Part shown: one piece after another, positions 18,084 to 27,573 of the stretch
Layout of the letters: each line of letters opens with the position of its first letter
Numbering within the stretch: position 1 is the stretch's first letter
Assembly (NCBI RefSeq): GCF_014252295.1
Contig: NZ_CP059215.1
Location: forward strand, 186,001 to 250,000
Direction: 5' to 3'
DNA length: 64,000 nt
DNA from: Blattabacterium cuenoti
Lineage (GTDB): Bacteria > Bacteroidota > Bacteroidia > Flavobacteriales > Blattabacteriaceae
Made by a program: the position numbers and the translations under genes
Notes under the pieces: model-generated
Databases searched by the model: none
What the model was told of the DNA's origin: nothing
Seen by the model: only the letters and a program-made list of their open reading frames with translations

Positions 18084-19064
18084 ATGAAAGAAAAGACTTT
18101 TCGTGAAGTTATAGCAGAAGCAATGAGTGAAGAAATGAGAAGAGATGATTCTATTTTTCTTATGGGAGAAGAAGTTGCCCAATATAATGGAGCTTATAAA
18201 GCATCTAAAGGAATGTTAGAGGAATTTGGATCAAAAAGAGTTATTGATACACCTATATCAGAATTAGGATTTTCTGGAATAGGTATAGGTTCTGCAATTA
18301 ACGGATGTAGACCTATTATTGAATTTATGACTTTTAATTTTTCTTTAGTTGCCATGGATCAAATTATTAATAACGCATCAAAAATACGTTATATGAGTGG
18401 AGGCCAATGGAATATTCCAATTGTGTTTCGAGGTCCTACTGGTTCTGCAGGACAATTAGGAGCTACACATTCTCAATCTTTTGAAAGCTGGTATGCAAGT
18501 TGTCCAGGATTAAAAGTAATAATTCCATGTAATCCTTATGATGCAAAAGGTCTTTTAAAAGCAGCAATAAGAGATAATAATCCAGTAATTTTTATGGAAT
18601 CTGAACAAATGTATGGAGATAAAATGATGATTCCAGAAAAAGAATATATTTTACCTATTGGAAAGGTAGATATAAAAAAAGAAGGAACTGACATAAGTTT
18701 AGTTTCTTTTGGAAAAATCATAAAAATGGCTTTAGATATAGCAAAAAAATTAGATAATGAAAATATTAGTGTAGAAGTTATAGATCTACGGACTATACGT
18801 CCTTTAGATTATGAATCTATAATTTTTTCTGTAAAAAAAACGAATCGATTAGTTATTTTGGAAGAATCATGGCCTTTTTCATCTATTGCTTCGGAAATTT
18901 CATATTTTATACAAAAAAAAGCATTTGATTATCTAGATGCACCTATTCATAGAATAACTTTGTTAGACACTCCAGCCCCTTATGCTCCAAACTTAATTAA
19001 AGATTGGTTTCCAAATGAAAAAAAGATAATAAGTGGAATAAAAGAAACTCTCTATTTAATTTAA
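18084..19064 (+). CDS. pdhB: pyruvate dehydrogenase E1 component, beta subunit
   Basis: Beta chain of a heterotetrameric E1 that decarboxylates pyruvate with thiamine diphosphate. Signatures are FREVIAEAMSEEM, MGEEVAQYNGAYKASKGML (ThDP-contacting Glu), RVIDTPISELGFSGIGIG and GGQWNIPIVFRGP. The C-terminal transketolase-like domain is complete (DLRTIRPLDYESI). About 326 residues, typical. An ATG two codons earlier (18078) is possible. No alpha subunit or E2 gene is adjacent, so the partners must be encoded elsewhere. The 3' end overlaps convergent metF by nine bases. Confidence 0.92.
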   Translation: MKEKTFREVIAEAMSEEMRRDDSIFLMGEEVAQYNGAYKASKGMLEEFGSKRVIDTPISELGFSGIGIGSAINGCRPIIEFMTFNFSLVAMDQIINNASKIRYMSGGQWNIPIVFRGPTGSAGQLGATHSQSFESWYASCPGLKVIIPCNPYDAKGLLKAAIRDNNPVIFMESEQMYGDKMMIPEKEYILPIGKVDIKKEGTDISLVSFGKIIKMALDIAKKLDNENISVEVIDLRTIRPLDYESIIFSVKKTNRLVILEESWPFSSIASEISYFIQKKAFDYLDAPIHRITLLDTPAPYAPNLIKDWFPNEKKIISGIKETLYLI

Positions 19065-20018
19065 AGCTTGAACGATTTTATAAATATTTTCTGGTTTATC
19101 CATAGTGTAATAATGGATAACTTCTACTCCAGAATTTTTTAATTCTTTGGATTGATGAATAGACCATTCGATTCCAATATGGGATACAATTTTTTTATCT
19201 TTTGCTTTTTCAACTTCTTTGACCAATTCGTTAGGAATATTTAAGTAAAAACGAGAGGGAAGACTATTCAATTGTTTTTTTGAAGAAATAGGTTTGATTC
19301 CAGGTATAATAGGAATAGAAATACCTTCTGATCTACATTTTTTTACAAAAGAAAAATATTTTTTATTGTCAAAAAACATTTGAGTTACAATATAATCAGC
19401 TCCTGATTCTACTTTTTTTTTCAAAAAAAATAAATCACTTTCAATATTTGGAGCTTCTAAGTGTTTTTCTGGATATCCTGCTACTCCAATGCAAAAATCA
19501 AATAATGGAGACTCTTTCTGTTCAATAAAAGTTTTATCAAGGTATATTCCTCTATTTAAATCGTTAACTTGCTTAACGAGTTCTACTGCATATTTATGTC
19601 CATCTTTTTTTGCAAAAAAACTTTTTTCTGATTTTAAAGGATCTCCTCTAAGAACTAAAACATTATCTATTCCCAAAAAATTTAAATCTATTAAAGCATT
19701 TTCTGTCATTTGTTTATTAAATCCACCACAAATAAGATGTGGAACTGCATCTACTCCATATTTATTCATGATAGCAGCACAAATTCCTACAGTTCCTGGA
19801 CGTCTTGAAATTTTTCTTCTTTCTAATAATCCATTATCCTTTTCTACATAAAGAAATTCTTCTCTATGATAAGTAACATCAATAAAAGGCGGATTAAATT
19901 CCATTAGAGGATCTAAAGTAGAAAAAATATTTTTAATATCATGTCCCCTTAAAGGGGGTAATATTTCAAAGGAAAATAAAGTTTTTTTTGCTTTATATAT
20001 ATGATCAATCACTTTCAT
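19056..20018 (-). CDS. metF: methylenetetrahydrofolate reductase
   Basis: FAD enzyme reducing 5,10-methylene-THF to 5-methyl-THF for methionine synthesis. The catalytic Glu lies in FSFEILPPLRG near the N-terminus. FAD-site segments VLVLRGDP and GVAGYPEKHLEAP are clear, as is TQMFFDNKKYFSFV. At 320 residues it is a standard bacterial enzyme. It follows serS by 14 bases on the minus strand and overlaps the end of pdhB by nine bases. Confidence 0.95.
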   Translation of the reverse strand: MKVIDHIYKAKKTLFSFEILPPLRGHDIKNIFSTLDPLMEFNPPFIDVTYHREEFLYVEKDNGLLERRKISRRPGTVGICAAIMNKYGVDAVPHLICGGFNKQMTENALIDLNFLGIDNVLVLRGDPLKSEKSFFAKKDGHKYAVELVKQVNDLNRGIYLDKTFIEQKESPLFDFCIGVAGYPEKHLEAPNIESDLFFLKKKVESGADYIVTQMFFDNKKYFSFVKKCRSEGISIPIIPGIKPISSKKQLNSLPSRFYLNIPNELVKEVEKAKDKKIVSHIGIEWSIHQSKELKNSGVEVIHYYTMDKPENIYKIVQALN

Positions 20019-20032
20019 AACATTGGAATATT

Positions 20033-21298
20033 TTACTTTATATGATCAAATTCGGTATAAGGAACCAAAACTTTAGGAATGTTAATTTTATTTTTAGTTT
20101 GGTTATTTTCTAATAGAGCAGCCATAATTCTTGGTAAAGCTAAAGAACTACCATTAAGAGTATGACAGTATTTCATTTTTCCTTTAAGAGTTCTGTATTT
20201 AATATTTAATCTATTAGATTGAAAATCATTACAGTTAGATATAGAACTTACTTCTAACCATTTTTTTTGTGCTATAGAATAAACCTCAAAATCATAAGTC
20301 ATAGAAGAAGAAAATCCAAGATCAGGAGCATTTAAACGAATTAGACGAAATGGCAAATTTAAAGATTTTAAAATACTTTTAACATGCAAAATCATTTCTT
20401 CTAAAGAAATATTTGATGATTCTTGTGTAGTGATTTGAATGATTTCCACTTTTTCAAATTGATGCAACCTATTCAACCCTCTAACTTTAGATCCATAAGA
20501 CCCTGCTTCTCTTCTAAAACAAGAAGTATGAGTAGTAGCTTTAATAGGAAGATCTATATCTGTGAATATTTTATCTCTATAACAATTCATAATAGGAATT
20601 TCTCCGGTAGGAATTAAATAAAGATTATCTCTCTCTATGAAATACATTTGATTTTCTTTATCTGGAATTTGTCCTGTAGAATATCCAGATTTTTCATTTA
20701 TAAGATAAGGGAGACTGTATTCTTTATATGAAGCTTGGATGTTTTTATCTAAAAAAAATTGAATTAAACTTCTTTGTAATTTTGCTCCTTTTCCCATACA
20801 AACTGAAAAACCAGGAGCACTTATTTGTGTACCTAAATTTGAGTCAAATAAACAAAACTTTTTAGACAATTCCCAATGTGGAAGTGGAGTTTCAATATTA
20901 CAATTCATCTTTCCTTCTTGAAAAAGAATATCGTTTTTTTCAAAATTATTTCCTATTTTATCATTAGGAATGTTAGGAATTTGGTTTAATTTTTTTTCTA
21001 AAATTTTTATAATTTTTTGTAACTTAATATTTACATTATTTTTTTCTCTCTTTAAAAAGAGAGATCTTTCTTTCAAAAATTCTATTTGAGTTTTTTCACC
21101 AGAATTTATAATTTTTCCTATTTTTTTGGATATTAAATTTTCTCTTTCTAATATTTTGTTCAGTACATTTTGAACTATTTTTTTTTTTCCGTCTAAAATT
21201 AATATTTCATCTATCAGATGTATTTCTTGAAAATTTCTTTTTTTCAATCCTAATAAAACTTTTTCTCTATTTTCTCGTATAAAAGAAGTTCTCAGCAT
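20033..21298 (-). CDS. serS: seryl-tRNA synthetase
   Basis: Class II synthetase for tRNA-Ser. The first ~110 residues form the Lys/Glu-rich antiparallel coiled-coil arm that grips the long variable arm of tRNA-Ser. Motif 2 reads TSCFRREAGSYGSKVRGL and motif 3 reads LNGSSLALPRIMAAL. The 421-residue length is normal. It is divergent from rsmA (70-base gap) and precedes metF. Confidence 0.96.
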   Translation of the reverse strand: MLRTSFIRENREKVLLGLKKRNFQEIHLIDEILILDGKKKIVQNVLNKILERENLISKKIGKIINSGEKTQIEFLKERSLFLKREKNNVNIKLQKIIKILEKKLNQIPNIPNDKIGNNFEKNDILFQEGKMNCNIETPLPHWELSKKFCLFDSNLGTQISAPGFSVCMGKGAKLQRSLIQFFLDKNIQASYKEYSLPYLINEKSGYSTGQIPDKENQMYFIERDNLYLIPTGEIPIMNCYRDKIFTDIDLPIKATTHTSCFRREAGSYGSKVRGLNRLHQFEKVEIIQITTQESSNISLEEMILHVKSILKSLNLPFRLIRLNAPDLGFSSSMTYDFEVYSIAQKKWLEVSSISNCNDFQSNRLNIKYRTLKGKMKYCHTLNGSSLALPRIMAALLENNQTKNKINIPKVLVPYTEFDHIK

Positions 21299-21329
21299 AT
21301 ATAATAGAATAAAATACTGTTTGTTATAA

Positions 21330-21364
21330 TTTGAACAAGATACAAATAAAATTTTCTATATTTG
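21330..21364 (+). promoter_or_regulatory. predicted Bacteroidetes promoter of rsmA
   Basis: TTTG at 21330-21333 and TATATTTG at 21357-21364 are separated by 23 bases, matching the TTTG / TAnnTTTG consensus of Bacteroidetes sigma factor. The -7 element ends only four bases before the rsmA ATG at 21369, so transcription would start at or just inside the start codon. Confidence 0.5.
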
Positions 21365-21368
21365 TACA

Positions 21369-22160
21369 ATGCGAATGCATAATCCTGTTTTTAGAATTCG
21401 AAACAAATTTGATCAATATTTTTTGAAAGATAAAAATATAGCAAAAAAAATTGTAAAAATTCTTTCTTTTCAAGATTATGATTCTGTAGTAGAAGTAGGT
21501 CCTGGATTAGGAATTTTAACCCAATATTTATTAAATTATCGTAATAATATTTTTTTAATAGAAATTGATGGTGAATTAATTTCCTTTTTAAGAAAAAATT
21601 TTTCTATTTCTAGAAACAGAATTATTCATAAAGATTTTTTAAAATGGAGTCCTGAAGAGGTAAACTTGCGAAAGTTTGCAATTATTGGTAATTTTCCTTA
21701 CAGTATTTCTTCTAAAATATTATTTCATATATTAAGATATAACCAATATATACCAGAATGCGTTGGCATGTTTCAAAAAGAAGTAGTTAAACGTATTACA
21801 TCTCATGCAGGAGAAAAAACTTATGGTATCTTATCAGTTTTAATTCAAACATTTTATGAGGTAAAACATATTTTTACTGTAACTAAGAAAGTTTTTTATC
21901 CTATTCCAAATGTAAAATCCGCAGTTGTTTTTTTAAGAAAAAAAAATAATCCTTTACATTGTGATAAGGATTTATTATTCAAATGTGTTAAAACAGCCTT
22001 TAATCAAAGAAGAAAAAAATTAAGAAATTCTTTACAATTATTTAAACATCTTCCAAACTTTTATGATATATCATTTTTGAATAAAAGAGCAGAAGAATTA
22101 TCTGTAAAAGAATTTCTCAAACTAACAAAAGAAATAGAAATTAGAATAGGATATGACTAA
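21369..22160 (+). CDS. rsmA: 16S rRNA dimethyladenosine transferase RsmA (KsgA)
   Basis: Methylates two adjacent adenosines near the 3' end of 16S rRNA using SAM. The SAM-binding motif VVEVGPGLGILTQYL and the catalytic NFPY (in IIGNFPYSISSKIL) are intact. C-terminal FNQRRKKLRNSL is characteristic. At 263 residues, length is normal. A second ATG at 21375 may be the true start given the position of the promoter. It overlaps folD by eight bases. Confidence 0.94.
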   Translation: MRMHNPVFRIRNKFDQYFLKDKNIAKKIVKILSFQDYDSVVEVGPGLGILTQYLLNYRNNIFLIEIDGELISFLRKNFSISRNRIIHKDFLKWSPEEVNLRKFAIIGNFPYSISSKILFHILRYNQYIPECVGMFQKEVVKRITSHAGEKTYGILSVLIQTFYEVKHIFTVTKKVFYPIPNVKSAVVFLRKKNNPLHCDKDLLFKCVKTAFNQRRKKLRNSLQLFKHLPNFYDISFLNKRAEELSVKEFLKLTKEIEIRIGYD

Positions 22161-23028
22161 ATTACTAGATGGAAATCAATTAGCAATAGAAATAAGAAAA
22201 GAAATTTCCAATGAAATAGAAAAAAATATTATAAATAAAAAACAACGAGTTCCACATCTCGGAATTATTTTAACAGGAAACGACCAATCTAGTATCACAT
22301 ACGTAAATAGTAAAATCAAAGAATGTAAAAATATAGGAATAAAATCTTCTTTAGTTCATTTACCATTAGGATCTTTAGAGAAAATTTTATTGAAAGAAAT
22401 CAAAAAAATGAATAAAAATCCATTAATAGATGGATTTATTGTTCAATTACCCATTGAAAAACATATTAATCAAAATAGAATAATTTTATCTATCAATCCT
22501 AAAAAAGACGTAGATGGGTTTCATCCTGAAAATTTTGGAAAAATGGCTTTAAATATGAAAGCATTTTTTCCTGCAACTGCATTAGGAATATTAACTCTTT
22601 TAGAAAGAAACAAAATTAATATTTCTGGAAAACACACTGTAGTCCTTGGAAGAAGTAATATAGTTGGAAGACCTATTAGTATTTTAATGAGTAGGAAATG
22701 TAATTTTGGTAATAGTACTGTAACCTTAATTCATAGTAAGACTCCAAATATAGAAAATTATACAAAACAGGCTGATATCATTATAGTTGCAATTGGTATT
22801 CCAGAATTTATTAAAGGAAAAATGATTAAAAAAGGATCCATTGTTATAGATGTAGGAATAAATAGCAAAAAGGATGAAAAAAAAATAATAGGAGATGTTG
22901 ATTTTCATAGTGTTTATGGAATAGCATCATATATTACTCCTGTTCCAGGTGGAGTTGGGCCCATGACTCGTGTCATGTTATTAAAAAATACTTTAATAGC
23001 TGCATTGAATAATAGAAAAGAAAAATAA
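22153..23028 (+). CDS. folD: methylenetetrahydrofolate dehydrogenase / methenyl-THF cyclohydrolase
   Basis: Bifunctional enzyme interconverting 5,10-methylene-THF and 10-formyl-THF with NADP. The catalytic Lys lies in TYVNSKIKECKNIG. Other signatures are DGFIVQLPIEKHI, PKKDVDGFHPENFG, the Rossmann segment VVLGRSNIVGRPIS and PVPGGVGPMTRVML. Length 291, typical. It overlaps rsmA by eight bases and queE follows after three bases, so the three are probably co-transcribed. Confidence 0.96.
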   Translation: MTKLLDGNQLAIEIRKEISNEIEKNIINKKQRVPHLGIILTGNDQSSITYVNSKIKECKNIGIKSSLVHLPLGSLEKILLKEIKKMNKNPLIDGFIVQLPIEKHINQNRIILSINPKKDVDGFHPENFGKMALNMKAFFPATALGILTLLERNKINISGKHTVVLGRSNIVGRPISILMSRKCNFGNSTVTLIHSKTPNIENYTKQADIIIVAIGIPEFIKGKMIKKGSIVIDVGINSKKDEKKIIGDVDFHSVYGIASYITPVPGGVGPMTRVMLLKNTLIAALNNRKEK

Positions 23029-23031
23029 TAG

Positions 23032-23643
23032 ATGAAAGGAATTTCATTTCCTATAAAAGAATCTTTCTATTCCATTCAAGGAGAAGGTTATTATTATGGT
23101 ATAGCTGCATATTTTATTCGTTTTGAAGGGTGCAATATAAAATGTGATTGGTGCGATACAAAAGAAAGCTGGAAAATAGAAAAAAAAGATTTTGTTCCTA
23201 TTCATCAAATTATTACTAATATTAGCGATTATGCTGTAAAAAATATAGTAATTACTGGAGGGGAGCCTATGATGTGGAATTTATATCCTTTAACAAAAAT
23301 TCTTAAAAAAAAAGGATATCGAATTCACGTTGAAACCTCAGGATCTTATCCTATAAAAGAAAAATATATAGATTGGATTACAGTTTCTCCTAAAGAAATA
23401 AGACCTCCTTTAAAGGAAAATTATAAAAAGACTAATGAGTTAAAAATCATTATTTCTAATGAAAAAGATTTTCATTTTGCAGAAGAACAATCCATTCATG
23501 TAAATACTACTAATTGTTTTCTATTTTTACAACCTGAATGGAATCATTTGGATAAAATCCTTCCAAAAATAATCTTCTACATAAAGAAAAATCCAAAATG
23601 GAGAATCTCTCTTCAAATTCATAAAATTTTAAAAATTCCTTAA
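23032..23643 (+). CDS. queE: 7-carboxy-7-deazaguanine synthase
   Basis: Radical SAM enzyme making 7-carboxy-7-deazaguanine in the queuosine pathway. The iron-sulfur cysteines are in GCNIKCDWCDTKESW, and the family start is clear in FYSIQGEGYYYGIAAYFIRFEG. VITGGEPMMW is the SAM-binding GGE motif. Length 203 is ordinary for the family. It is last in the rsmA-folD-queE run, one base from the convergent hisIE stop. No other queuosine gene is in this window. Confidence 0.9.
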   Translation: MKGISFPIKESFYSIQGEGYYYGIAAYFIRFEGCNIKCDWCDTKESWKIEKKDFVPIHQIITNISDYAVKNIVITGGEPMMWNLYPLTKILKKKGYRIHVETSGSYPIKEKYIDWITVSPKEIRPPLKENYKKTNELKIIISNEKDFHFAEEQSIHVNTTNCFLFLQPEWNHLDKILPKIIFYIKKNPKWRISLQIHKILKIP

Positions 23644-23644
23644 T

Positions 23645-24268
23645 TCAATTTTTAGAATTGGAATAATGTCTTTTTTTTAGAACATTTATAACATCTTGTA
23701 TAGAAAAACCTTTTTCATGTAAAAGAATCAGATAATGAAAGAGTAAATCTGAAGATTCATTTAAAAATAAATTTTTATTATTGTCTTTAGATTCAATAAT
23801 AAGCTCTACTGCTTCTTCCCCTAATTTTTGAGATATTTTATTAATTCCTTTTTTTGATAATTGATATATATAAGAATTTTTTTTCTTTTGATTTATTCTA
23901 TTGGCAATTAAATCTTCTAAATAAAATAAAAAATTCTTTTTATTAATTTCTTTCCAACATGTATCTGTTCCTTTATGACAAACAGGTCCGGCAGGTTCTG
24001 CTTTAATTAATAATGTATCTTCATCACAATCTATCAATATTTTTTTAATAAATAAGTAGTTGTTACTTATTTCTCCTTTAGTCCACAATCTTTTTTTAGA
24101 TCTACTATAAAAAGTAACTTTTTTCTCATGAATACTTTTTTCATAAGCTTCTTGATTCATATATCCGAGCATTAATACTTTATCCGTGTTTACATCTTGA
24201 ATAATCACAGGTATTAAGTCTACAGATAGATTACAGAATATTTTTTCTTTGAAAAATCCTTCTTTCAT
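23645..24268 (-). CDS. hisI: HisIE: phosphoribosyl-AMP cyclohydrolase / phosphoribosyl-ATP pyrophosphatase
   Basis: Two steps of histidine synthesis in one chain. The cyclohydrolase domain (about residues 1-115) shows VLMLGYMNQEAYEKS, TFYSRSKKRLWTKGE and the metal-binding IDCDEDTLL plus CHKGTDTC. The pyrophosphohydrolase domain (about 125-207) shows KLGEEAVELIIESKD. The fusion is the normal form in Bacteroidetes. It is the last gene of the his operon, five bases after hisF. Confidence 0.95.
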   Translation of the reverse strand: MKEGFFKEKIFCNLSVDLIPVIIQDVNTDKVLMLGYMNQEAYEKSIHEKKVTFYSRSKKRLWTKGEISNNYLFIKKILIDCDEDTLLIKAEPAGPVCHKGTDTCWKEINKKNFLFYLEDLIANRINQKKKNSYIYQLSKKGINKISQKLGEEAVELIIESKDNNKNLFLNESSDLLFHYLILLHEKGFSIQDVINVLKKRHYSNSKN

Positions 24269-24273
24269 AAAAA

Positions 24274-25035
24274 TTATATTGTAGTTCTAACAGGTATATG
24301 AAAACGTTCTAAATAATATTTTAAATTTGAAATTTCTATTTCTCTATAATGAAATATGCTAGCAGCTAGAGCTGCATCTGCTTTTCCAATATGAAATATT
24401 TTATAAAAATCTTCTAATTTTCCAGCTCCACCTGAAGCAATGACAGGAATAGAAATATTTTCTGATATTTTTCTAGTAATATCTAAAGCAAATCCGTTTT
24501 TTGTTCCATCATGATTCATTGAGGTCAATAATATTTCTCCTGCTCCTCTATTAAAAGCTTCTTTAGCCCAATCTAAAGTTTTTGTTTGAGTAGAAATTCT
24601 ACCTCCATTTAAATACACCCACCATTCATTGTTCTCATATTTTGTATCAATAGCTAATACAATACATTGACTTCCAAATCTTTTAGAAAGATCCTCTAGA
24701 AGATTTGGATTTTTAAAAGCAGCTGTGTTAATAGATATTTTATCTGCTCCAGCATTTAATAATAATTCTACATCTTCTTCTTCTCGAACCCCTCCTCCAA
24801 CTGTAAAAGGAATATTAATATGACTAGAAATATCTCGTACTAAACTAGTCAACGTTTGACGTTTTTCATTTGTAGCTGTTATATCCAAAAATATTAATTC
24901 ATCTGCTCCTTGTTTCGTATACCAACAAACTAATTTAATTGGATCTCCAGCGTCTTTTAAATGTTGAAAATTAACACCTTTAACTGTTCTTCCATTTTTA
25001 ATATCTAAACAAGGGATAATACGTTTAGCTAACAT
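24274..25035 (-). CDS. hisF: imidazole glycerol phosphate synthase, cyclase subunit
   Basis: Beta/alpha barrel that joins with HisH to form imidazole glycerol phosphate and AICAR. Catalytic Asp11 is in [16 protein letters not shown] and the second in [10 protein letters not shown]; phosphate-binding [12 protein letters not shown] and VIASGGAG are present. At 253 residues the length is standard. It overlaps hisA by 11 bases. Confidence 0.97.
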   Translation of the reverse strand: MLAKRIIPCLDIKNGRTVKGVNFQHLKDAGDPIKLVCWYTKQGADELIFLDITATNEKRQTLTSLVRDISSHINIPFTVGGGVREEEDVELLLNAGADKISINTAAFKNPNLLEDLSKRFGSQCIVLAIDTKYENNEWWVYLNGGRISTQTKTLDWAKEAFNRGAGEILLTSMNHDGTKNGFALDITRKISENISIPVIASGGAGKLEDFYKIFHIGKADAALAASIFHYREIEISNLKYYLERFHIPVRTTI

Positions 25036-25777
25036 ATTTATTTTTATTATTCTTTTTTTGCCAATTTTTAAGCTCTAATAATGATATTTTATTTTCATAT
25101 ATAGCTTTTCCAATAATCACTCCACCACAACCTAAATTGTATAATCTATTTACATCTTCTATATTTCTAACACCTCCACTTGCTATAAGTTGAATATTTG
25201 GAAATTTTTGAATAATTTCCTTGTATAATGAAAAAGAAGGTCCGGTACCAGAAAGAACTCCATCTCTAGATATATCCGTACAAAAAAATTTTTTTATTCC
25301 ATAATTTTTTTTTTCTTCTAAAAAATCAAAAAATGGAATATCAAAAAATTTTGTCCATCCATTAGTTGCAATTTTTTTATTTTTAAGATCTACTCCTAAT
25401 AAGATTTTATCTTCTCCATAAATATGAAGAATTTTTTTCAAAAGCATTGGTTTTTTTACAGCAATACTACCAATAGTAGCCATATCCCCACCATTTTCAA
25501 ATACAGTACGAACATCCTCTTCAGTATGAATACCTCCTCCAAAATCTATAATCAGACGTGTATGTTTTGCTATTTTTTCTAAAATTTTCCAATGTACTAC
25601 TCTCCCTTTTTTTGCTCCGTCTAAATCTACCAAATGAAGTCTAGATATTCCATTATTTTCTAATAAAAAAGCCGTTTCTAACGGATTAGAATTATAAATT
25701 TTTTTTCTTTGAAAATCACCTTGTGTTAAACGAACGCATTTTCCATCAATTAAATCTATAGCTACTATAATATTCAT
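25025..25777 (-). CDS. hisA: ProFAR isomerase (HisA)
   Basis: Isomerises the aminoaldose ProFAR to the ketose in histidine synthesis. Catalytic Asp is in [18 protein letters not shown], with the second acid in LGVDLKNKK. Phosphate sites [13 protein letters not shown] and [12 protein letters not shown] are typical of the half-barrel repeat shared with HisF. Length 250. It overlaps hisF by 11 bases and follows hisH after 13 bases. Confidence 0.96.
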   Translation of the reverse strand: MNIIVAIDLIDGKCVRLTQGDFQRKKIYNSNPLETAFLLENNGISRLHLVDLDGAKKGRVVHWKILEKIAKHTRLIIDFGGGIHTEEDVRTVFENGGDMATIGSIAVKKPMLLKKILHIYGEDKILLGVDLKNKKIATNGWTKFFDIPFFDFLEEKKNYGIKKFFCTDISRDGVLSGTGPSFSLYKEIIQKFPNIQLIASGGVRNIEDVNRLYNLGCGGVIIGKAIYENKISLLELKNWQKKNNKNKYVS

Positions 25778-25790
25778 CCATTAATTATTT

Positions 25791-26381
25791 TTATAATCGT
25801 ATAAAATTTTCCAATATTTTATGCCCTACATAAGAAGATTTTTCTGGATGGAATTGCACAGCATAAAAATTTTTTTTTTGTAAAGCGGCACTATAAGAAA
25901 TTATGTACTCTGTTCTTGCTGTTGTATATTTTCCTAAAGGAGCATAATAACTATGAACAAAGTATTGATAACTACCATCTGGAATATTTTCAAATAAAGG
26001 TCCTTTTAGGTTATGAACAGTGTTCCAACCTATTTGAGGAATTTTATCATTTCTGTTCTTTGATTGAAATTTTTTAACTAACAAATTAAAAATTCCTATA
26101 CATGTAGTGTTGCTTTCTTCTGATAACTTACAAAGTAATTGCATTCCCAAGCATATTCCTAATACAGGTTGTTCCAATTCAGATAAAAGTACATCCAATT
26201 TCTTTTCTTTCAAATATTTCATTGCACAACTAGCTTCTCCTACTCCTGGAAGAATAATTTTCTCTGCATTTTTAATAGACTCTTTAGAATCTGTGACTAT
26301 TGCTTTGACTCCTATCCTTTCTAGAGAAAAAAGAACAGATTGTACATTTCCAGCAGGATATTTTATGATAATTGTTTTCAT
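25791..26381 (-). CDS. hisH: imidazole glycerol phosphate synthase, glutaminase subunit
   Basis: Class I glutamine amidotransferase that hydrolyses glutamine and channels ammonia to HisF. The nucleophile Cys is in LGICLGMQLLC, and the His-Glu pair is in AVQFHPEKSSYVG. The oxyanion-strand segment ILPGVGEASCAM is present. Length 196, normal. It sits between hisB and hisA in the operon. Confidence 0.96.
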   Translation of the reverse strand: MKTIIIKYPAGNVQSVLFSLERIGVKAIVTDSKESIKNAEKIILPGVGEASCAMKYLKEKKLDVLLSELEQPVLGICLGMQLLCKLSEESNTTCIGIFNLLVKKFQSKNRNDKIPQIGWNTVHNLKGPLFENIPDGSYQYFVHSYYAPLGKYTTARTEYIISYSAALQKKNFYAVQFHPEKSSYVGHKILENFIRL

Positions 26382-26402
26382 AATTTTTCATTAAAAATTT
26401 TT

Positions 26403-27569
26403 TTACAATAGACCTTTAGAACTTGGTATTTTATTAGAAGAATTTTTTCTTATTGCCATTTTAATAGATTTTCCAAAACACTTAAAAATGGATTCTATTT
26501 TATGATGTTCATTTTTTCCTTGTGAATGGATATATAAATTGCATTTTGCAGATACAGAAAAAGATTTAAAAAAATGATAAAACATCTCTGTAGAAACTTT
26601 TCCTATTTTTTCTCTAAAAAACTTGACTTTCCATATTAATTGACTTCTACCTCCAAGATCTAACGCTACTGTGGATAAACTATCGTCCATAGGAATCAAA
26701 TAAAATCCATAACGTTCTATTCCTTTTTTATTTCCTAAAGATTTATCAAAAATTTCTCCTAAAGCAATTCCAGTATCTTCTATAGTATGGTGCTCATCTA
26801 CGTAGAGGTCTCCTTTTGTTTTAATATTCAAATCAATAGAACTATGAAATGCCATTTGTTGTAGAAGATGATCAAAAAAACCAATTCCTGTTTGAATATG
26901 GGACGACCCTTTTCCATTTAGAAAAATGGATATTTTAACATTTGTTTCTAGCGTAATACGATTGTGTTCTAATCTATTATTGGAAATGGATAATAAATAT
27001 TCATAAATATTTTTCCAACTATTTGTTTTTAAAGATATTGTTTTTTTTAAATCTTTTTTATTTATAGTGGAGTAATAATCTTTTTCATCTTTCGTTAAAT
27101 TTTTATAGTGATCATTTTCTTTTATCCATATAGATTTGCATCCTAAATTTTTAGCGAGTAATACATCAGTTAATCTATCTCCAATAACAAAAGATTCAGA
27201 AATATTGTATAAACCATTTGATTGCAAATAATTAACAAGCATATCTATTCCAGGTTTTCTGGTAGAAGACTTTTCTTCTGGAAAAGTTTTATCTATATGA
27301 ACAGAAGAAAAATTAATTCCTTCTGATTTTAGAACATTTAAAATATGATTATGAATAGGCCAAAATATTTTTTCAGGAAATTTTTCCGTTCCTAAACCAT
27401 CTTGATTAGTAACCATTACTAAATCATAGTTTAGATCTTGTACTATTTTTGCTAAAAAAAATATAACCTTCGGATAGAAATTTATTTTTTCAATAGAATC
27501 TATTTGATATGTATGGTGGTTTTCTCTAATAAGAGTACCATCTCTATCAATAAATAATACTTTTTTCAT
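26403..27569 (-). CDS. hisB: HisB: histidinol-phosphatase / imidazoleglycerol-phosphate dehydratase
   Basis: Bifunctional enzyme for two steps of histidine synthesis. The N-terminal HAD phosphatase (about residues 1-165) begins VLFIDRDGTLIRE. The Cys/His zinc loop of the E. coli enzyme is not present (DKTFPEEKSSTRKPG), which I believe is usual in this phylum. The dehydratase domain (about 200-388) shows TGIGFFDHLLQQMAFH, DEHHTIEDTGIALGE and EHHKIESIFK, the repeated manganese-binding His/Glu motifs. Length 388. It follows hisC by four bases. Confidence 0.95.
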   Translation of the reverse strand: MKKVLFIDRDGTLIRENHHTYQIDSIEKINFYPKVIFFLAKIVQDLNYDLVMVTNQDGLGTEKFPEKIFWPIHNHILNVLKSEGINFSSVHIDKTFPEEKSSTRKPGIDMLVNYLQSNGLYNISESFVIGDRLTDVLLAKNLGCKSIWIKENDHYKNLTKDEKDYYSTINKKDLKKTISLKTNSWKNIYEYLLSISNNRLEHNRITLETNVKISIFLNGKGSSHIQTGIGFFDHLLQQMAFHSSIDLNIKTKGDLYVDEHHTIEDTGIALGEIFDKSLGNKKGIERYGFYLIPMDDSLSTVALDLGGRSQLIWKVKFFREKIGKVSTEMFYHFFKSFSVSAKCNLYIHSQGKNEHHKIESIFKCFGKSIKMAIRKNSSNKIPSSKGLL

Positions 27570-27573
27570 TATT

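Noticed and set aside
27240-27310. Missing zinc-binding Cys residues in the HisB phosphatase domain
   Set aside because: The loop reads TFPEEKSSTRKPG, a form I believe is common in Bacteroidetes HisB; the catalytic Asp motif is intact.
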